Assembly (NCBI GenBank): GCA_016713025.1
Contig: JADJPZ010000004.1
Span: 2,170,001-2,234,000, forward strand
Source: Saprospiraceae bacterium
GTDB taxonomy: Bacteria; Bacteroidota; Bacteroidia; Chitinophagales; Saprospiraceae
Length of the DNA: 64,000 nucleotides
Reading direction: 5' to 3'
Below the pieces are notes generated by a model that saw only the letters and a list, made by a program, of their open reading frames with translations, was not told where the DNA came from and searched no databases. Numbering within the stretch: the first letter of the stretch is position 1; each line of letters starts with the position of its first letter. The position numbers and the translations under genes were made by a program. Positions 9,191 to 19,800 of this stretch are shown here, one piece after another.

Positions 9191-9524
9191 CTCACTTTTT
9201 CAAGACAATTTTGATCAGTTTTGAATTGGCATAAATATCCACACTAATTATTTTCATAAATCGGGCAAAAATTCCAGGTTTTCTGGTCCACCATTCAGGG
9301 GTCATTCCACTTCAAATTATATAATCTGATGGCTATGCAGGAAGCATTTCCGGAACCATTATATAACTCAAATAGTGAAATAATGCTGTTACCAAATTCT
9401 GAAAAATTAATATTGGCTTAACATTAGATCAGAATAAATTCAGATTTTTTCACCAACTTTGCGCGTTTATAAAATGAGCAAGTTCTATTAAGACACTTTA
9501 ATCGTTTTCAATTAAAAACCTGAG
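9191..9524. other. Intergenic region with a short minus-strand protein-like frame
   Basis: No confident gene. On the minus strand a 37-codon frame (9305 down to 9192) begins MTPEWWTRKPGIFARF and ends in lysines. Its tryptophan-rich start looks protein-like, so it may be the remnant of a gene end, but nothing supports it beyond composition. The rest is AT-rich and probably holds the promoter of the phosphate transporter. Confidence 0.25.
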
Positions 9525-12002
9525 ATGGAAGCTTTTATCATAACTGGTGTATTTGTGCTGGCAATCTTGGCAGTGATGGACCTTGTAGTGGGTGTGGGCA
9601 ACGATGCTGTCAATTTTCTGAATTCTGCGATAGGGTCCAAAGTGGCTTCATTCAGGACTATCATGTGGGTGGCCACTGCAGGTATATTTATCGGAGCCTT
9701 GTCATCTGCCGGGATGATGGAAATCGCCAGAGAAGGGATATTTAACCCAGAGTATTTCAGTCTTGAAAACGTGATGGTGATATTTCTGGCTGTGATGCTC
9801 ACAGACATCATTCTGCTGGATACTTTCAATACTTTAGGCCTTCCCACTTCTACCACTGTATCTATCATCTTTGAGTTGCTAGGTGCTTCTATTATGGTGG
9901 CGTCAAGCATGATTCTGGCAGACAATCTTCCTTTAAACTACTTATTTAACATCAATGACGCCAGCAAAAACCTGACGGGTTTGATCAATTGGTCCAAAAC
10001 CAATACTATTATTTCCAGTATATTTCTATCTGTACTGATTTCATTTAGTTTTGGTATTTTGGTGATGTGGATATCACGGGTTTTATTTAGTTTTAATTAT
10101 ACCAAAAGACTTAAATTCACAGGGGTTCTTTGGGGCGCATTGGCTATGTTGGCATTAAGTTATTTTTTGATATACAAAGGTCTTAAATCCACCTACTCTA
10201 CTGAAACATTAACAACATCGGAACTGGTTTCTTACATTAAGTCCACCAATCCAAATGCTTCAGATACCTTATCTTTTCAAGAATCTGTCACCATCATCGG
10301 TACAGACGGTAATCCAATGGTTTTTGAAAAATTAAGTGGAACCGATAGCGGAAATGCTGAATATGAGATCTTTTTTGGAAATAAAAAAATAAAATCTGCA
10401 GTCAGTTTTATCAAAGACCATATGGTTTGGTTTTTGATTTCCTTTTTTATATTTTGGGTGGTCGTATTCAGTATATTATACAAATATGGCTACAATCCTC
10501 TTAAAATTGTAGTTTTTGCCGGCACCTTCAGTTTGGCCATGGCTTTTGCAGGAAACGACTTAGTTAACTTTATCGGAGTACCATTGGCCGGTATTCAATC
10601 CTATCAATTGTTTTCTTCTGCTCATGCTGTTTCAAGTAGCATTTCTCCCGATGATTACATGATAATTGGACTAAAATTCCCCATTCAGACACCATATATA
10701 TATCTTGTTCTGGCAGGTATTATTATGACCCTTACTTTATGGTTTTCAAAAAAAGCAAAAAACGTCACTGAAACCGAGGTTAAATTAGGAACTCAGGAAG
10801 AAACGGATGAAAAATTTTCTTCCAATCTATTGTCCAGGACCATTGTAAGAAGCACTATTTCTTTTACGCACTCATTTGGGAAATTATTGCCGCTTTCGCT
10901 TAAAAACAAAATCAATGCTCAGTTTATACCGGTAGTACATCCTGATGATACGGATGCGCCTGCATTTGACCTCATCAGGGCTTCGGTCAATCTCACCCTA
11001 GCAAGTATGCTGATAGCATTGGGTACATCATTCAAATTACCGTTATCAACTACGTATGTTACCTTTATGGTAGCTATGGGTACCTCACTGGCGGACCGTG
11101 CATGGGGCAGAGAATCGGCCTCGTATAGGATTGCAGGGGTGATTAATGTAATAGCAGGATGGTTTGTTACTGCAATTGTAGCTTTTATGTCAGCGGCCAT
11201 CATGGCTTTGATTTTAATTAACCTCAAAATCATAGGTCTAATCATTGTATGCGGGATAGTCGTGGCCACCATTCTTTATACTACTTACAAGAACAAAATC
11301 AAACAATCAAAAATCCTGGAGACACATCAGGTCATGCAAACGCTTGATTTTAGTACAGATAAAGCCCTTCATAAAACCGGAAAAAAACTTTCAGAAAGCC
11401 TGATCAAGATCGCTGATGCATACAGTTTGGTTTTAGAGGGATTAATTGCAGAAAATCTACAGAAGATAAGTGAAGCAAAATTCATCAATCAGGAACTAAC
11501 TACATATTATGCAGATATAAAAAATAACTTGTTCAAAGCTATCAAAAAATCAAAATTGAGTGAAAAAACTACAGCACAACTCTATATCCTCAGTAATGAC
11601 CACATGCAGGATATACTGCAGTCATTGACATTTATCATCAATAATATTGAAAATCATATTACAAACGCGCACAAACCTGTAGATCCAGGTCAGGCAGAAA
11701 TTATAAGAAAAATCGAAATTGAAGTAGTCACATATCTTAACATAATTGCCAATGCCATTGATAGAAATGATTATGAAGATATCAATGATGTCAAGGCATA
11801 CAAAAGATCGATTTTTGACAATATCGAAGAAGCACTGGCAAAACAGGTCGAAGGTGTTTCCAAAAAGGAATACGGCTTTAAAAACACCGATCTGGTCATC
11901 AATCTGTTGCTGGAAACCAAAGATCTTGTCGCAATATCTGTCAGGTTTTCTAAGTTGCTTCGCAGATTGCTGAAGGGAGAAAGTCCTCTTGGCAACAGAT
12001 AA
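9525..12002 (+). CDS. PiT-family inorganic phosphate transporter fused to a PhoU-like domain
   Basis: An 825-residue protein. Two PiT signature repeats are visible: GNDAVNFLNSAIGS at about residue 25 and GNDLVNFIGVPLAG near residue 340, each within bundles of membrane helices. Between the repeats is a soluble insertion (about residues 220-285). From about residue 600 the protein becomes a charged helical region that resembles PhoU (long amphipathic helices, TTAQLYILSNDHMQDILQSL). It would import phosphate using an ion gradient, with the C-terminal domain gating uptake. The PiT-PhoU fusion replaces the usual separate pair. Confidence 0.9.
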   Translation: MEAFIITGVFVLAILAVMDLVVGVGNDAVNFLNSAIGSKVASFRTIMWVATAGIFIGALSSAGMMEIAREGIFNPEYFSLENVMVIFLAVMLTDIILLDTFNTLGLPTSTTVSIIFELLGASIMVASSMILADNLPLNYLFNINDASKNLTGLINWSKTNTIISSIFLSVLISFSFGILVMWISRVLFSFNYTKRLKFTGVLWGALAMLALSYFLIYKGLKSTYSTETLTTSELVSYIKSTNPNASDTLSFQESVTIIGTDGNPMVFEKLSGTDSGNAEYEIFFGNKKIKSAVSFIKDHMVWFLISFFIFWVVVFSILYKYGYNPLKIVVFAGTFSLAMAFAGNDLVNFIGVPLAGIQSYQLFSSAHAVSSSISPDDYMIIGLKFPIQTPYIYLVLAGIIMTLTLWFSKKAKNVTETEVKLGTQEETDEKFSSNLLSRTIVRSTISFTHSFGKLLPLSLKNKINAQFIPVVHPDDTDAPAFDLIRASVNLTLASMLIALGTSFKLPLSTTYVTFMVAMGTSLADRAWGRESASYRIAGVINVIAGWFVTAIVAFMSAAIMALILINLKIIGLIIVCGIVVATILYTTYKNKIKQSKILETHQVMQTLDFSTDKALHKTGKKLSESLIKIADAYSLVLEGLIAENLQKISEAKFINQELTTYYADIKNNLFKAIKKSKLSEKTTAQLYILSNDHMQDILQSLTFIINNIENHITNAHKPVDPGQAEIIRKIEIEVVTYLNIIANAIDRNDYEDINDVKAYKRSIFDNIEEALAKQVEGVSKKEYGFKNTDLVINLLLETKDLVAISVRFSKLLRRLLKGESPLGNR

Positions 12003-12132
12003 ATACCCGGGATTATTATCCACTGAAAAGATTGGCCCAGCTTTATTTTAAATAAAGATGAATCGTACTCATTTTTAATTCATTCAGAATAAGATGTATA
12101 TCATAAAATGTACTTGAAGATGATTTAAATCA

Positions 12133-12163
12133 TTGACATAAGGGTAGTTTGAGACTATCTTTG
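12133..12163 (+). promoter_or_regulatory. Bacteroidota-type promoter
   Basis: TTG (12133-12135), 20 nt, then TATCTTTG (12156-12163), matching the -33 TTG / -7 TAnnTTTG consensus of the primary sigma factor in Bacteroidota. It lies 23 bp before the ATG of the small lipoprotein gene. Confidence 0.65.
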
Positions 12164-12186
12164 TACATGAAATAAATCTATCAGTC

Positions 12187-12696
12187 ATGAAAGACATAGC
12201 AAAATGGTGGGCAGCAATTTGCTGCATGTTTTTACTCACAACCTTTTCCTTTGTTTCATGTAAACAGTCGGCAGAAAAATCGGCAGAAAAAGTGATGGAA
12301 AACACTTTGGAACGTTCTACCGGTGAAAAAACCGACATAGATATCGATGACAACAAGGTAACTTTTGAAAACGATAATGTAAAAGCCGTTATCAATACAG
12401 ATGCTAAAGTCTGGCCTGAAGATGCTCCGGCAGAAGTTCCAAAATTTGCCTGGGGTACTATCACCAACACAACGACCACCGATATGGGTGAAAGCAAAAA
12501 TTGGGGTGTACATTTGAAAGATGTACCTACAGAAGCACTCAACAAGTATAACGCTGAACTTAAAAAAGCAGGGTTTGAAACATCTAAGTTTACTATGAAC
12601 AAAGGAGGTAATGTTACCGGTCAAAAAGGACGGCTTATAGTCACCGTAAACATGGGTGAAGGAAATGCACATGTGGGAATTCAACTGGAACTCTGA
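12187..12696 (+). CDS. Small lipoprotein of unknown function
   Basis: A 169-residue lipoprotein: hydrophobic signal ending in the lipobox FVSC (about residue 26), then a charged helical spacer (QSAEKSAEKVMENTLER) and a C-terminal domain from about residue 75 containing PKFAWGTITNTTTTD and RLIVTVNMGEGNAHVGIQLEL. The ending looks like a small alpha/beta domain found in exported proteins of several phyla (DUF6591-like), but I am not certain. It has its own promoter and stands alone. Confidence 0.65.
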   Translation: MKDIAKWWAAICCMFLLTTFSFVSCKQSAEKSAEKVMENTLERSTGEKTDIDIDDNKVTFENDNVKAVINTDAKVWPEDAPAEVPKFAWGTITNTTTTDMGESKNWGVHLKDVPTEALNKYNAELKKAGFETSKFTMNKGGNVTGQKGRLIVTVNMGEGNAHVGIQLEL

Positions 12697-13356
12697 TTTT
12701 CTATCCTTTAGTTTTCAACAATACCTATACAATTTTCATAATTGATTTATCTGGTCTTATTAAGAATCTATAGATATCTTGCATAATTACCAGAGTTTTA
12801 ACCTTATTAAACCCGAAATTTTGTCCCTTTCTAAAGGCGACATTTGTACTACTTTTTCCACTTTAATTATTATTAGATTTATAAAAATCTGATAGTCTTA
12901 CTTTAATACAATAAAAAAAAGATGAACTAATGATATTATTTTTAATATTTTAATCTTGTTATTAAAAATAAAATTACCTTTGCATCATCAATTGAAAAAT
13001 GATTTTAATTATTTGAGTTATCAAACTTGTGATATTAAAATTAAAAGAGTATATATTGAAAAAGATATTTGATTGTATAAAACCTTGCTGATTGAAATAA
13101 AAGCCTTAAAAACAAGACAATTTACAATCCCAGATTTGCAATTAAAAATTCTTTAATTTTTAAATTCAATAGAATACTCATACAGGTTTACCCCAATTTT
13201 CCAAAAAAATAAATACCAGAATCTCTATCTTGAGTATATAAATTGATGCACTTTACCATCACACAATTAAAAACTCTAAATAGATATTTTTAGTTTGATG
13301 ACAATGTGATTTTATCAGATTGAGATATTCCTTAACGAACTTAAAATCAATGACAT
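12697..13356. other. Long AT-rich leader region before the T9SS module
   Basis: There is no gene. A TACCTTTG box (12975-12982) with a TTG 16 nt upstream is a candidate promoter for the PorP operon and would give a leader of about 370 nt. The sequence is strongly AT-rich with no clear hairpin and no tRNA. Confidence 0.3.
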
Positions 13357-14379
13357 ATGCATAGTTCATTACTTAAATTTTTGTTTACAATATTCTGTAT
13401 GTACATGATCCAATCCATTGGATTTACACAGGATATACATTACAGTCAGTTCTATAATTCACCTCAAAATCTAAATCCTGCCCAGACAGGCATATTTAAT
13501 GGTGACCATAGATTCATTGCCAGTCATCGCAGCCAGTGGCGATTTGTTCCGGTACCCTGGACTACTTTCAGTGGTGCTTATGACAAAAACATCACTCCAT
13601 ATGGTAATGAAAAATTTTTCTATGGCCTTGGTTTTAACCTGAATTATGACAAACAGGGTGATTCCAGATTAAACCTGATAAATCTGGGTGTGAACGGAGC
13701 CATACATCGTATGATCAACCAAAAGAATGTGATTAGTCTTGGACTTGGGTTAGGATTTGCCACACGAGGATTTGATACAAAATCACTCAGGTGGGACAAG
13801 CAGTGGAATGGAGATATTTTTAATACTGGATTGTCCAGCCAGGAGCCTTTTGAAACAACAGAAAGAATCAATTATTTTGAAACAGGACTCGGAATCAACT
13901 ATAGGTATCAGAAATCCGCAAGGACACACCTTGACTTGGGGATCGGAGCAATGCATCTTATCGAACCCGAAGTGTCCTTCAACGGAGAGAAACCTACTAA
14001 ATTACCAAGGAGGTATACTTTATCTGGAGTAGGAAACTTTCAACTCACTGAAAAGTTGGATCTGCAGTTGCATGCATTACATCAGATTCAAACAAAATAT
14101 GACGAGACTGTTTTCGGTGCATTGGGAAAAATTCATGTAAATCAGGAAAGAGGCAAAGCACTTCAATTACATCTGGGTTTAGGGTACAGAACTTCGGGAT
14201 CATTTATCCCTACAGTAGCAGCCCAGTACAATGACTGGTATCTGGGATTCAACCTTGACATGGATAAAACAGGCTATAACAATGCACTGAATACAAGCCG
14301 TGGCGCATATGAACTTCACCTTAGGTACATCATTAAAAATGTAAAACCATTTAAGTTTAAAAACTGTATGATTCTTTAA
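13357..14379 (+). CDS. PorP/SprF-family type IX secretion system membrane protein
   Basis: A 340-residue outer-membrane barrel protein with a signal peptide ending near FTQ. The start of the mature part, DIHYSQFYNSPQNLNPAQTG, followed by ASHRSQWRFVPVPWTTFS, is the hallmark of the PorP/SprF family. These proteins are known to be needed for secretion or surface attachment of type B T9SS substrates encoded nearby. Here the next two genes are an OmpA-family protein and a type B substrate, with 50 and 27 bp gaps, so the three form a dedicated secretion module. Confidence 0.92.
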   Translation: MHSSLLKFLFTIFCMYMIQSIGFTQDIHYSQFYNSPQNLNPAQTGIFNGDHRFIASHRSQWRFVPVPWTTFSGAYDKNITPYGNEKFFYGLGFNLNYDKQGDSRLNLINLGVNGAIHRMINQKNVISLGLGLGFATRGFDTKSLRWDKQWNGDIFNTGLSSQEPFETTERINYFETGLGINYRYQKSARTHLDLGIGAMHLIEPEVSFNGEKPTKLPRRYTLSGVGNFQLTEKLDLQLHALHQIQTKYDETVFGALGKIHVNQERGKALQLHLGLGYRTSGSFIPTVAAQYNDWYLGFNLDMDKTGYNNALNTSRGAYELHLRYIIKNVKPFKFKNCMIL

Positions 14380-14429
14380 TATTTAAATGGTTATACATTA
14401 TTTTAAATTATAATATAAAAAATAAATTT

Positions 14430-15044
14430 ATGAGCAAGATAAAATTTTTATTTCTATTTATCGCTTTTGCTGTGCTCTCTGGATTACAGGCTCAATCAAA
14501 AAAAGCATTTCTGGCAGAAGCTGAGAAAGCATTTGCAGAAAAAAACTATCATGGAGCATTGGTGTATTTTGAAGAAGCATTGGCTTTTGATAAAACCGAT
14601 GCAGCTATCATGTATAAAACTGCAGAATCGGCCAGAATGTACAATGCCTATGGATATGCTGCTTCAAAATACCATACACTTCTTGATACCATCAAGAGCA
14701 ATCAATATCCAGAAGCAGTATTCAGACTGGGCGAAATGTACCACAAATTGGGCATGTATGACAAGGCATCGATGTATTACAATCAGTATTTGTCTGAATA
14801 TGCAAATGACAATCAGCAACTGACCGGGGAATCCAGAAAAAATATTGCCGCAGTCAATAAAGCTAAAAGTTTGAGTCAAAATCCCGATCCCAACTTCAAA
14901 GTGGATTTGATGGGTGAAGACATCAATACTATAGATGCGGATTTTGCTGCATCAGATAATCGAGGAACTTTGTATTTTAGCAGCATGAGATTTGAGTCAA
15001 AATCAAAAAATCTTCAGTATAAGCAGCTAGCCAAGACCTCATGA
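14430..15044 (+). CDS. OmpA-family TPR/PD40 protein, N-terminal fragment (frameshifted)
   Basis: This 204-residue piece has a signal peptide (ending LQAQS) and TPR-like helices (AEKAFAEKNYHGALVYFEEAL, then PEAVFRLGEMYHKLGMYDKA), and begins a PD40 propeller blade (GTLYFSSMRF). The frame stops at 15042-15044 shortly after a probable one-base loss. If one A is restored in AA at 15021-15022, translation runs on as Y-K-A-A-S-Q-D-L-M-K-K into the next frame. The fragment therefore is the front of a protein of about 796 residues, the PorE-like partner usually found behind PorP. Confidence 0.8.
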   Translation: MSKIKFLFLFIAFAVLSGLQAQSKKAFLAEAEKAFAEKNYHGALVYFEEALAFDKTDAAIMYKTAESARMYNAYGYAASKYHTLLDTIKSNQYPEAVFRLGEMYHKLGMYDKASMYYNQYLSEYANDNQQLTGESRKNIAAVNKAKSLSQNPDPNFKVDLMGEDINTIDADFAASDNRGTLYFSSMRFESKSKNLQYKQLAKTS

Positions 15045-16816
15045 AAAAGTCAGAAATGTCTGCAGAATTAATTGGTCTTAATACTATACATGCCGACAAA
15101 TCTGTTGCCAATTTTGCATTTAACGATGCCGGGAATAAGGTTTATTACAGCATCTGCGATTATGTCAATGGTTGGACACAATCATGCGAGATCTATGTTT
15201 CCGATATAGATCAAAACGGCAATCTTACGAACGAAACTAAAATAGGTGAAGCGGTAAATCAAACAGGCTCAAGTAATACTCAGCCCTACCCCGGCACCCA
15301 TCTGACATCCGGCAAAGAAGGTTTATATTTTGTATCTGATCGTGCCGGTGGATCAGGAGGCAGAGATATTTGGTTCAGCGCCATGGAAAACAATTCTTAC
15401 TCAACTGCCACACCGGTAAAGGAAATCAATACCGATAAAGATGAAATCACGCCATTTTATCATAAGGCATCAACCACCCTGTATTTCAGTTCTGAAGGCA
15501 GGGAAGGTTATGGTGGCATGGACGTGTATAGTATTCCTTCCAATAGCACTGACATCACTCTCCTGCCGCCACCTGTGAACACCAGCATGAATGATATGTA
15601 TTATTATGTCAATCCTGATGGCACCCAAGGATATCTTACATCAAACAGGACGGGATTTTACAATCAGTTTGCTTCATATGAAGCCTGCTGTATGGACATA
15701 TATACTGTAAAAATCGATAATAAAATTGAGCTGGATGTATATACATTACTTTATCCTGATGGTACCGACCTGACCGGCACTACTATATGTCTGTACGACG
15801 AAGATACAGGTAAGCTCATCCAATGTCTAACCAATACAGATTTGGAAAATAAAAAGTCATTTATACTTGCTCCAAACAAAAACTATAAAATCACAGCTAC
15901 GAAAGATGGATATACTACCGCAATGGAAAGATTCAAGACCAATAGTACTGATAAAAAATTAGTAAAAAAGCTTTACTTAGAACCCGAAAAAATCAGACTT
16001 GAAGTCTTCACTTTTGACGAAAATACAAGAAAGGAGCTCATCGGAACCACTGTGACACTTACTGACCTTACTGATGGTAGCGTAAAAGAGATAGTAATCA
16101 CAAATAGTTCATCCAATGATTTCAAATTTGATGTGGTAAAAGGGCGACAATACAAATTGACAGCGTCAAAATCAGGTTACTCATCCACCCTAGAGATATT
16201 TAATACAAACAATGCCACAGGAGTCATCAGGAAAAATCTGTATCTTCCATCCATGTTGCCATTATCTTTATATTTTGACAATGACTATCCGAATCCAAGG
16301 AGCAATTCACCATCTACGAAGCTATTATATATCCCTCTCGCATCTGATTACCTAACCAAAGAAGGTGAATATATCTCCAATTATACCCAACCTTTGTCTG
16401 GTGCTGAAAAAGAATCTGCAACTAAAGATTTGAATATGTTTTTCCAAAATGATGTAAATCGCAGCAGGGAAAGATTGACAGAAGTATGCAGATATCTTCA
16501 GTCATCATTAGAAAGCGGAGAAAAAGTAGAATTGGAGATCAAAGGTTATGCTTCACCCAGGGCAAAGACTGGATACAATAAGACATTAAGCAAAAGACGT
16601 ATCAAGTCTGTTGTGAACGAATTGGTCTCTTATAATAATGGCGTTTTGAAAACATATCTGAAGAACAAATCACTCTTTTTTAAAGATGTTTCCTACGGGG
16701 AAGATGAAGCTAAACCAGGACTGTCAGACAATCTGGATGACCGAAGAAATTCTGTCTATTACCTGGGTGCAGCCAAAGAAAGACGTGTAGAATTATTGAG
16801 AATAAACATTAAATAA
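15041..16816 (+). CDS. OmpA-family TPR/PD40 protein, C-terminal fragment (PD40, carboxypeptidase-regulatory-like, OmpA)
   Basis: This 591-residue piece continues the protein above. It has PD40-type blades (GLYFVSDRAGGSGGRDIWFS; TLYFSSEGREGYGGMDVYS), two repeats resembling carboxypeptidase-regulatory domains (about residues 225-310 and 315-405), and a C-terminal OmpA peptidoglycan-binding domain (IKGYASPRAKTGYNKTLSKR ... ERRVEL). It has no signal peptide of its own, so alone it would stay in the cytoplasm, which argues that it is a fragment. The ATG overlaps the previous stop as ATGA, so re-initiation by coupling is possible but would give a mislocalised protein. Confidence 0.8.
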   Translation: MKKSEMSAELIGLNTIHADKSVANFAFNDAGNKVYYSICDYVNGWTQSCEIYVSDIDQNGNLTNETKIGEAVNQTGSSNTQPYPGTHLTSGKEGLYFVSDRAGGSGGRDIWFSAMENNSYSTATPVKEINTDKDEITPFYHKASTTLYFSSEGREGYGGMDVYSIPSNSTDITLLPPPVNTSMNDMYYYVNPDGTQGYLTSNRTGFYNQFASYEACCMDIYTVKIDNKIELDVYTLLYPDGTDLTGTTICLYDEDTGKLIQCLTNTDLENKKSFILAPNKNYKITATKDGYTTAMERFKTNSTDKKLVKKLYLEPEKIRLEVFTFDENTRKELIGTTVTLTDLTDGSVKEIVITNSSSNDFKFDVVKGRQYKLTASKSGYSSTLEIFNTNNATGVIRKNLYLPSMLPLSLYFDNDYPNPRSNSPSTKLLYIPLASDYLTKEGEYISNYTQPLSGAEKESATKDLNMFFQNDVNRSRERLTEVCRYLQSSLESGEKVELEIKGYASPRAKTGYNKTLSKRRIKSVVNELVSYNNGVLKTYLKNKSLFFKDVSYGEDEAKPGLSDNLDDRRNSVYYLGAAKERRVELLRINIK

Positions 16817-16843
16817 ACTGATTATTTTAAAAATAAATTTCAA

Positions 16844-19800
16844 ATGATGAAAAGTTTTAATATAATTGTAAAAACTATTGTGTTTTTGCTGATTAGCCTT
16901 GCAACAGCACATAAAGTGGATGCAACTCACATTATAGGAGGAGATATATCGTATCGATACGTCAGCGGAAATCAATATGAGATTACATTGACATTAAGAA
17001 GAGATTGTGCTCTGGGACAAGTAGATTTTGACAATCCTGCTTCTGTAGGTATATTTTCTGGTGCTACTAATGTGCTTATCAGAGAAGTTAGTATACCATT
17101 CAACTCCAGTGATACTATAGGCAATACTCTAAGTAATGCTTGTGGAGTAGAAGGATTGGGCGTATGTGTGCAAGCAACAACGTATAAAGCGATCGTGGAT
17201 TTGCCATCTATACCTGGAGGATACATTATTTCGTATCAGCGTTGCTGTAGAAACAGTAGCTTGAACAATGTTGTCAATCCACTTGAATCGGGATCTACAG
17301 AATGGATTGCCATCACAGAAGAAGCGCTTGCATTGAAGAATAGCTCACCAAGATTTGTTACATGGCCTGATGTGTATATTTGCGCCAACAAACCGCTGAT
17401 ATTTAACCACTCAGCCATTGATAGTGATGGTGATTCTTTAGTATATAGAGTCTGCAACCCATCAGACGGAGCATCATTTCAATTTCCGCAACCACAGCCA
17501 CCTGCCAGTCCTCCATACAATTTAGTACAGTTCAAGAGTCCATATTCATTAAGTAATATGATGGGCGGCGTGCCTTTAGAAATCCATCAAAAGACTGGTG
17601 TAATTACTGCCAATCCTAATCTGGTTGGGCAGTTTCTTATAGGCATATGTGTCGAAGAATACAGGAATGGCAGATTGATATCCACTGTCAGGAGAGATTT
17701 TCAGTACAATGTAAGAATATGCCAACCACCTATCATTGTAAACTTCACACCGGAAGTCAATGACCCTTGCGATAGTCTTTCATACGCATTTAAAAACAAT
17801 ACAGAAAACGGCAATACATACGAATGGAACTTCAATTACCCATCATCTGACCCAAGATTCCTTTCAACAGCTCAAAATCCTACTTTTAAATTTTCTCAGC
17901 CTGGAATTTATAAAGTTCGGTTATTGGCAAGGTCTTCAACTGGTGCGTGTGACAGCAGCCTCATAAAGGAAATAGCTGTTAAAAGTGGGGGCAATTTTCC
18001 GATTTCACCTCTTACTAAAAGAATAGTGGAACTATGTAGCGGCACTTCTTATGATATATTTTCAAAAGTGGACACTAGCAATAAATACACCTGGATACCA
18101 ACATCCGGATTAGACCTTACCAACCCCGGAAATCCAAAGTTTATAGGAACTCAATCAGGAAAATATAAGGTTACTATAACAAATTCTTTGGGATGTTCGA
18201 TCACTGACAGTTTGGATATAAAAGTGCTGGATAAAACACCGCCAATAGTTATCACCGGAGAAAAAAATGTATGTTCAGAAGCCGATCTAAGCGTGGCAGG
18301 AGGCAACGGAAGTTTTGAATGGAGTAGTACGAGAGATTTCAAATCTATTATAAGTTCGACTTCAAATCTTAAGGCAAAATTAAATGCAATCACCACTACG
18401 TTTTATGTGAGGACTGTAAATGGTGCCTGCGGAAATAGCCTTGATTCCATTGAAGTGACAGACCAATCCCTTAGTATATCTATCCCGCCATCCAATACTT
18501 TTTGTAAAAATGGGACCAAAGCTATAACAATAATCAATAATATAAATTCGCACAACCTTACCTGGACATTTAGCGATCCTCGCGTAATATCTGCAAATGG
18601 AAATGTCATCACTATAAAACTAAATAGTAATGACACTGCATCGTTTCAAATCAAAGGGTCAGTTAAAAATCAGTTTGGCTGTATCCAAGATATCATAATT
18701 CCTATCAGTGTGACCTTACCAAAGCCTGTGACATTTTCTGCAGTGCTGGAGTCTTGCAAAGATTATGCTATGTGTTTTTCCACATCAGGTAACTTTGAGG
18801 GGAATTTACGTTGGAATTTCGGAACAGGACTTGCAAAAGATACTCTGGTAATGCGTGCCCCATGTTTCAAATATGAAAAACCCGGTACCTATACCGTAAC
18901 GGTTCAAAATGTAAATACAGAATGTCCATTTGATAATGTCACCAGCCAGATAGTGGTGCCCGAAATCGGTGACTCCACGGTAAAAGTGACTGTCAAAAAT
19001 GATGTGTGTGCAGGTGACAAAAATGTTTGTTTTACTATTATCGGAAAATATACAGGGAAATTGGAATGGAATTTCGGCGACCCAGCAAGTGGCAACTCCA
19101 ATACTTCTGATTTGGCTGCGCCTTGCCATTTATATTCGTCCAATGGCACCTATACTATAACTTTAAAAAATCCGAATACAGTTTGTCCATTCAAAGAAGT
19201 AAAGGAAACGGTTACGATCATTGAAAAATTTAAAATAAGTCCAATAGCCGATCAGGTAGTGTGTGAAGGTAGTGAAGTCACTTTGACAGCCACATCTAAT
19301 GGAACAGGAGCCACATATACATGGACTGATCTGACCGGAAAAGTTTTAGGTTCAGGCCCTACTTTCAAACTCAAACCAATGAGCACCACGGATATCCTGT
19401 TAAAAGGTACCAATGGTAATGGCTGCCAGGATTCAATAAGAACGAAGATCAGCATTTTTAAATTTGATTATGCTGTTGATCTTCCGGCCATTATTTGTCC
19501 TCGTACCGACTATCAGATCAAGATCAATATAAGTAATCCGCAAAATTACACCTTTGTATGGTCTCCTGCAGAACTCATCGTCAGCGGAGGTACAACAAAT
19601 CAGCCTATAGTCAATGCACAAACCGGCAAATCTTTGAGTGTGGTCATCACAGACAAAGCTACAGGATGTAAAGAGACCAGGAATATCACCCCGGATGTCA
19701 AAAGCCCTGTAGTTGCTACTTTCGCTGGAAAATTTTGTGCCAACCAGCAATCAGTGCTCACCCTCAATATAAGTAATCCGAATGACTATACCTACACATG

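Noticed and set aside
9192..9305. Small protein gene opposite the SDR end
   Set aside because: A frame of 37 codons with protein-like composition but no promoter, ribosome site or family match; mentioned only as a possible remnant.
12697..13356. Riboswitch or structured RNA before the PorP operon
   Set aside because: The leader is long but AT-rich with no strong stem or known riboswitch motif visible by eye.
15018..15044. Programmed ribosomal frameshift in the OmpA-family gene
   Set aside because: No slippery heptamer (X XXY YYZ with a following stem) is evident at the junction; a one-base contraction of AAA explains it, and a similar loss occurs in uvrA, where programmed shifting is not expected.
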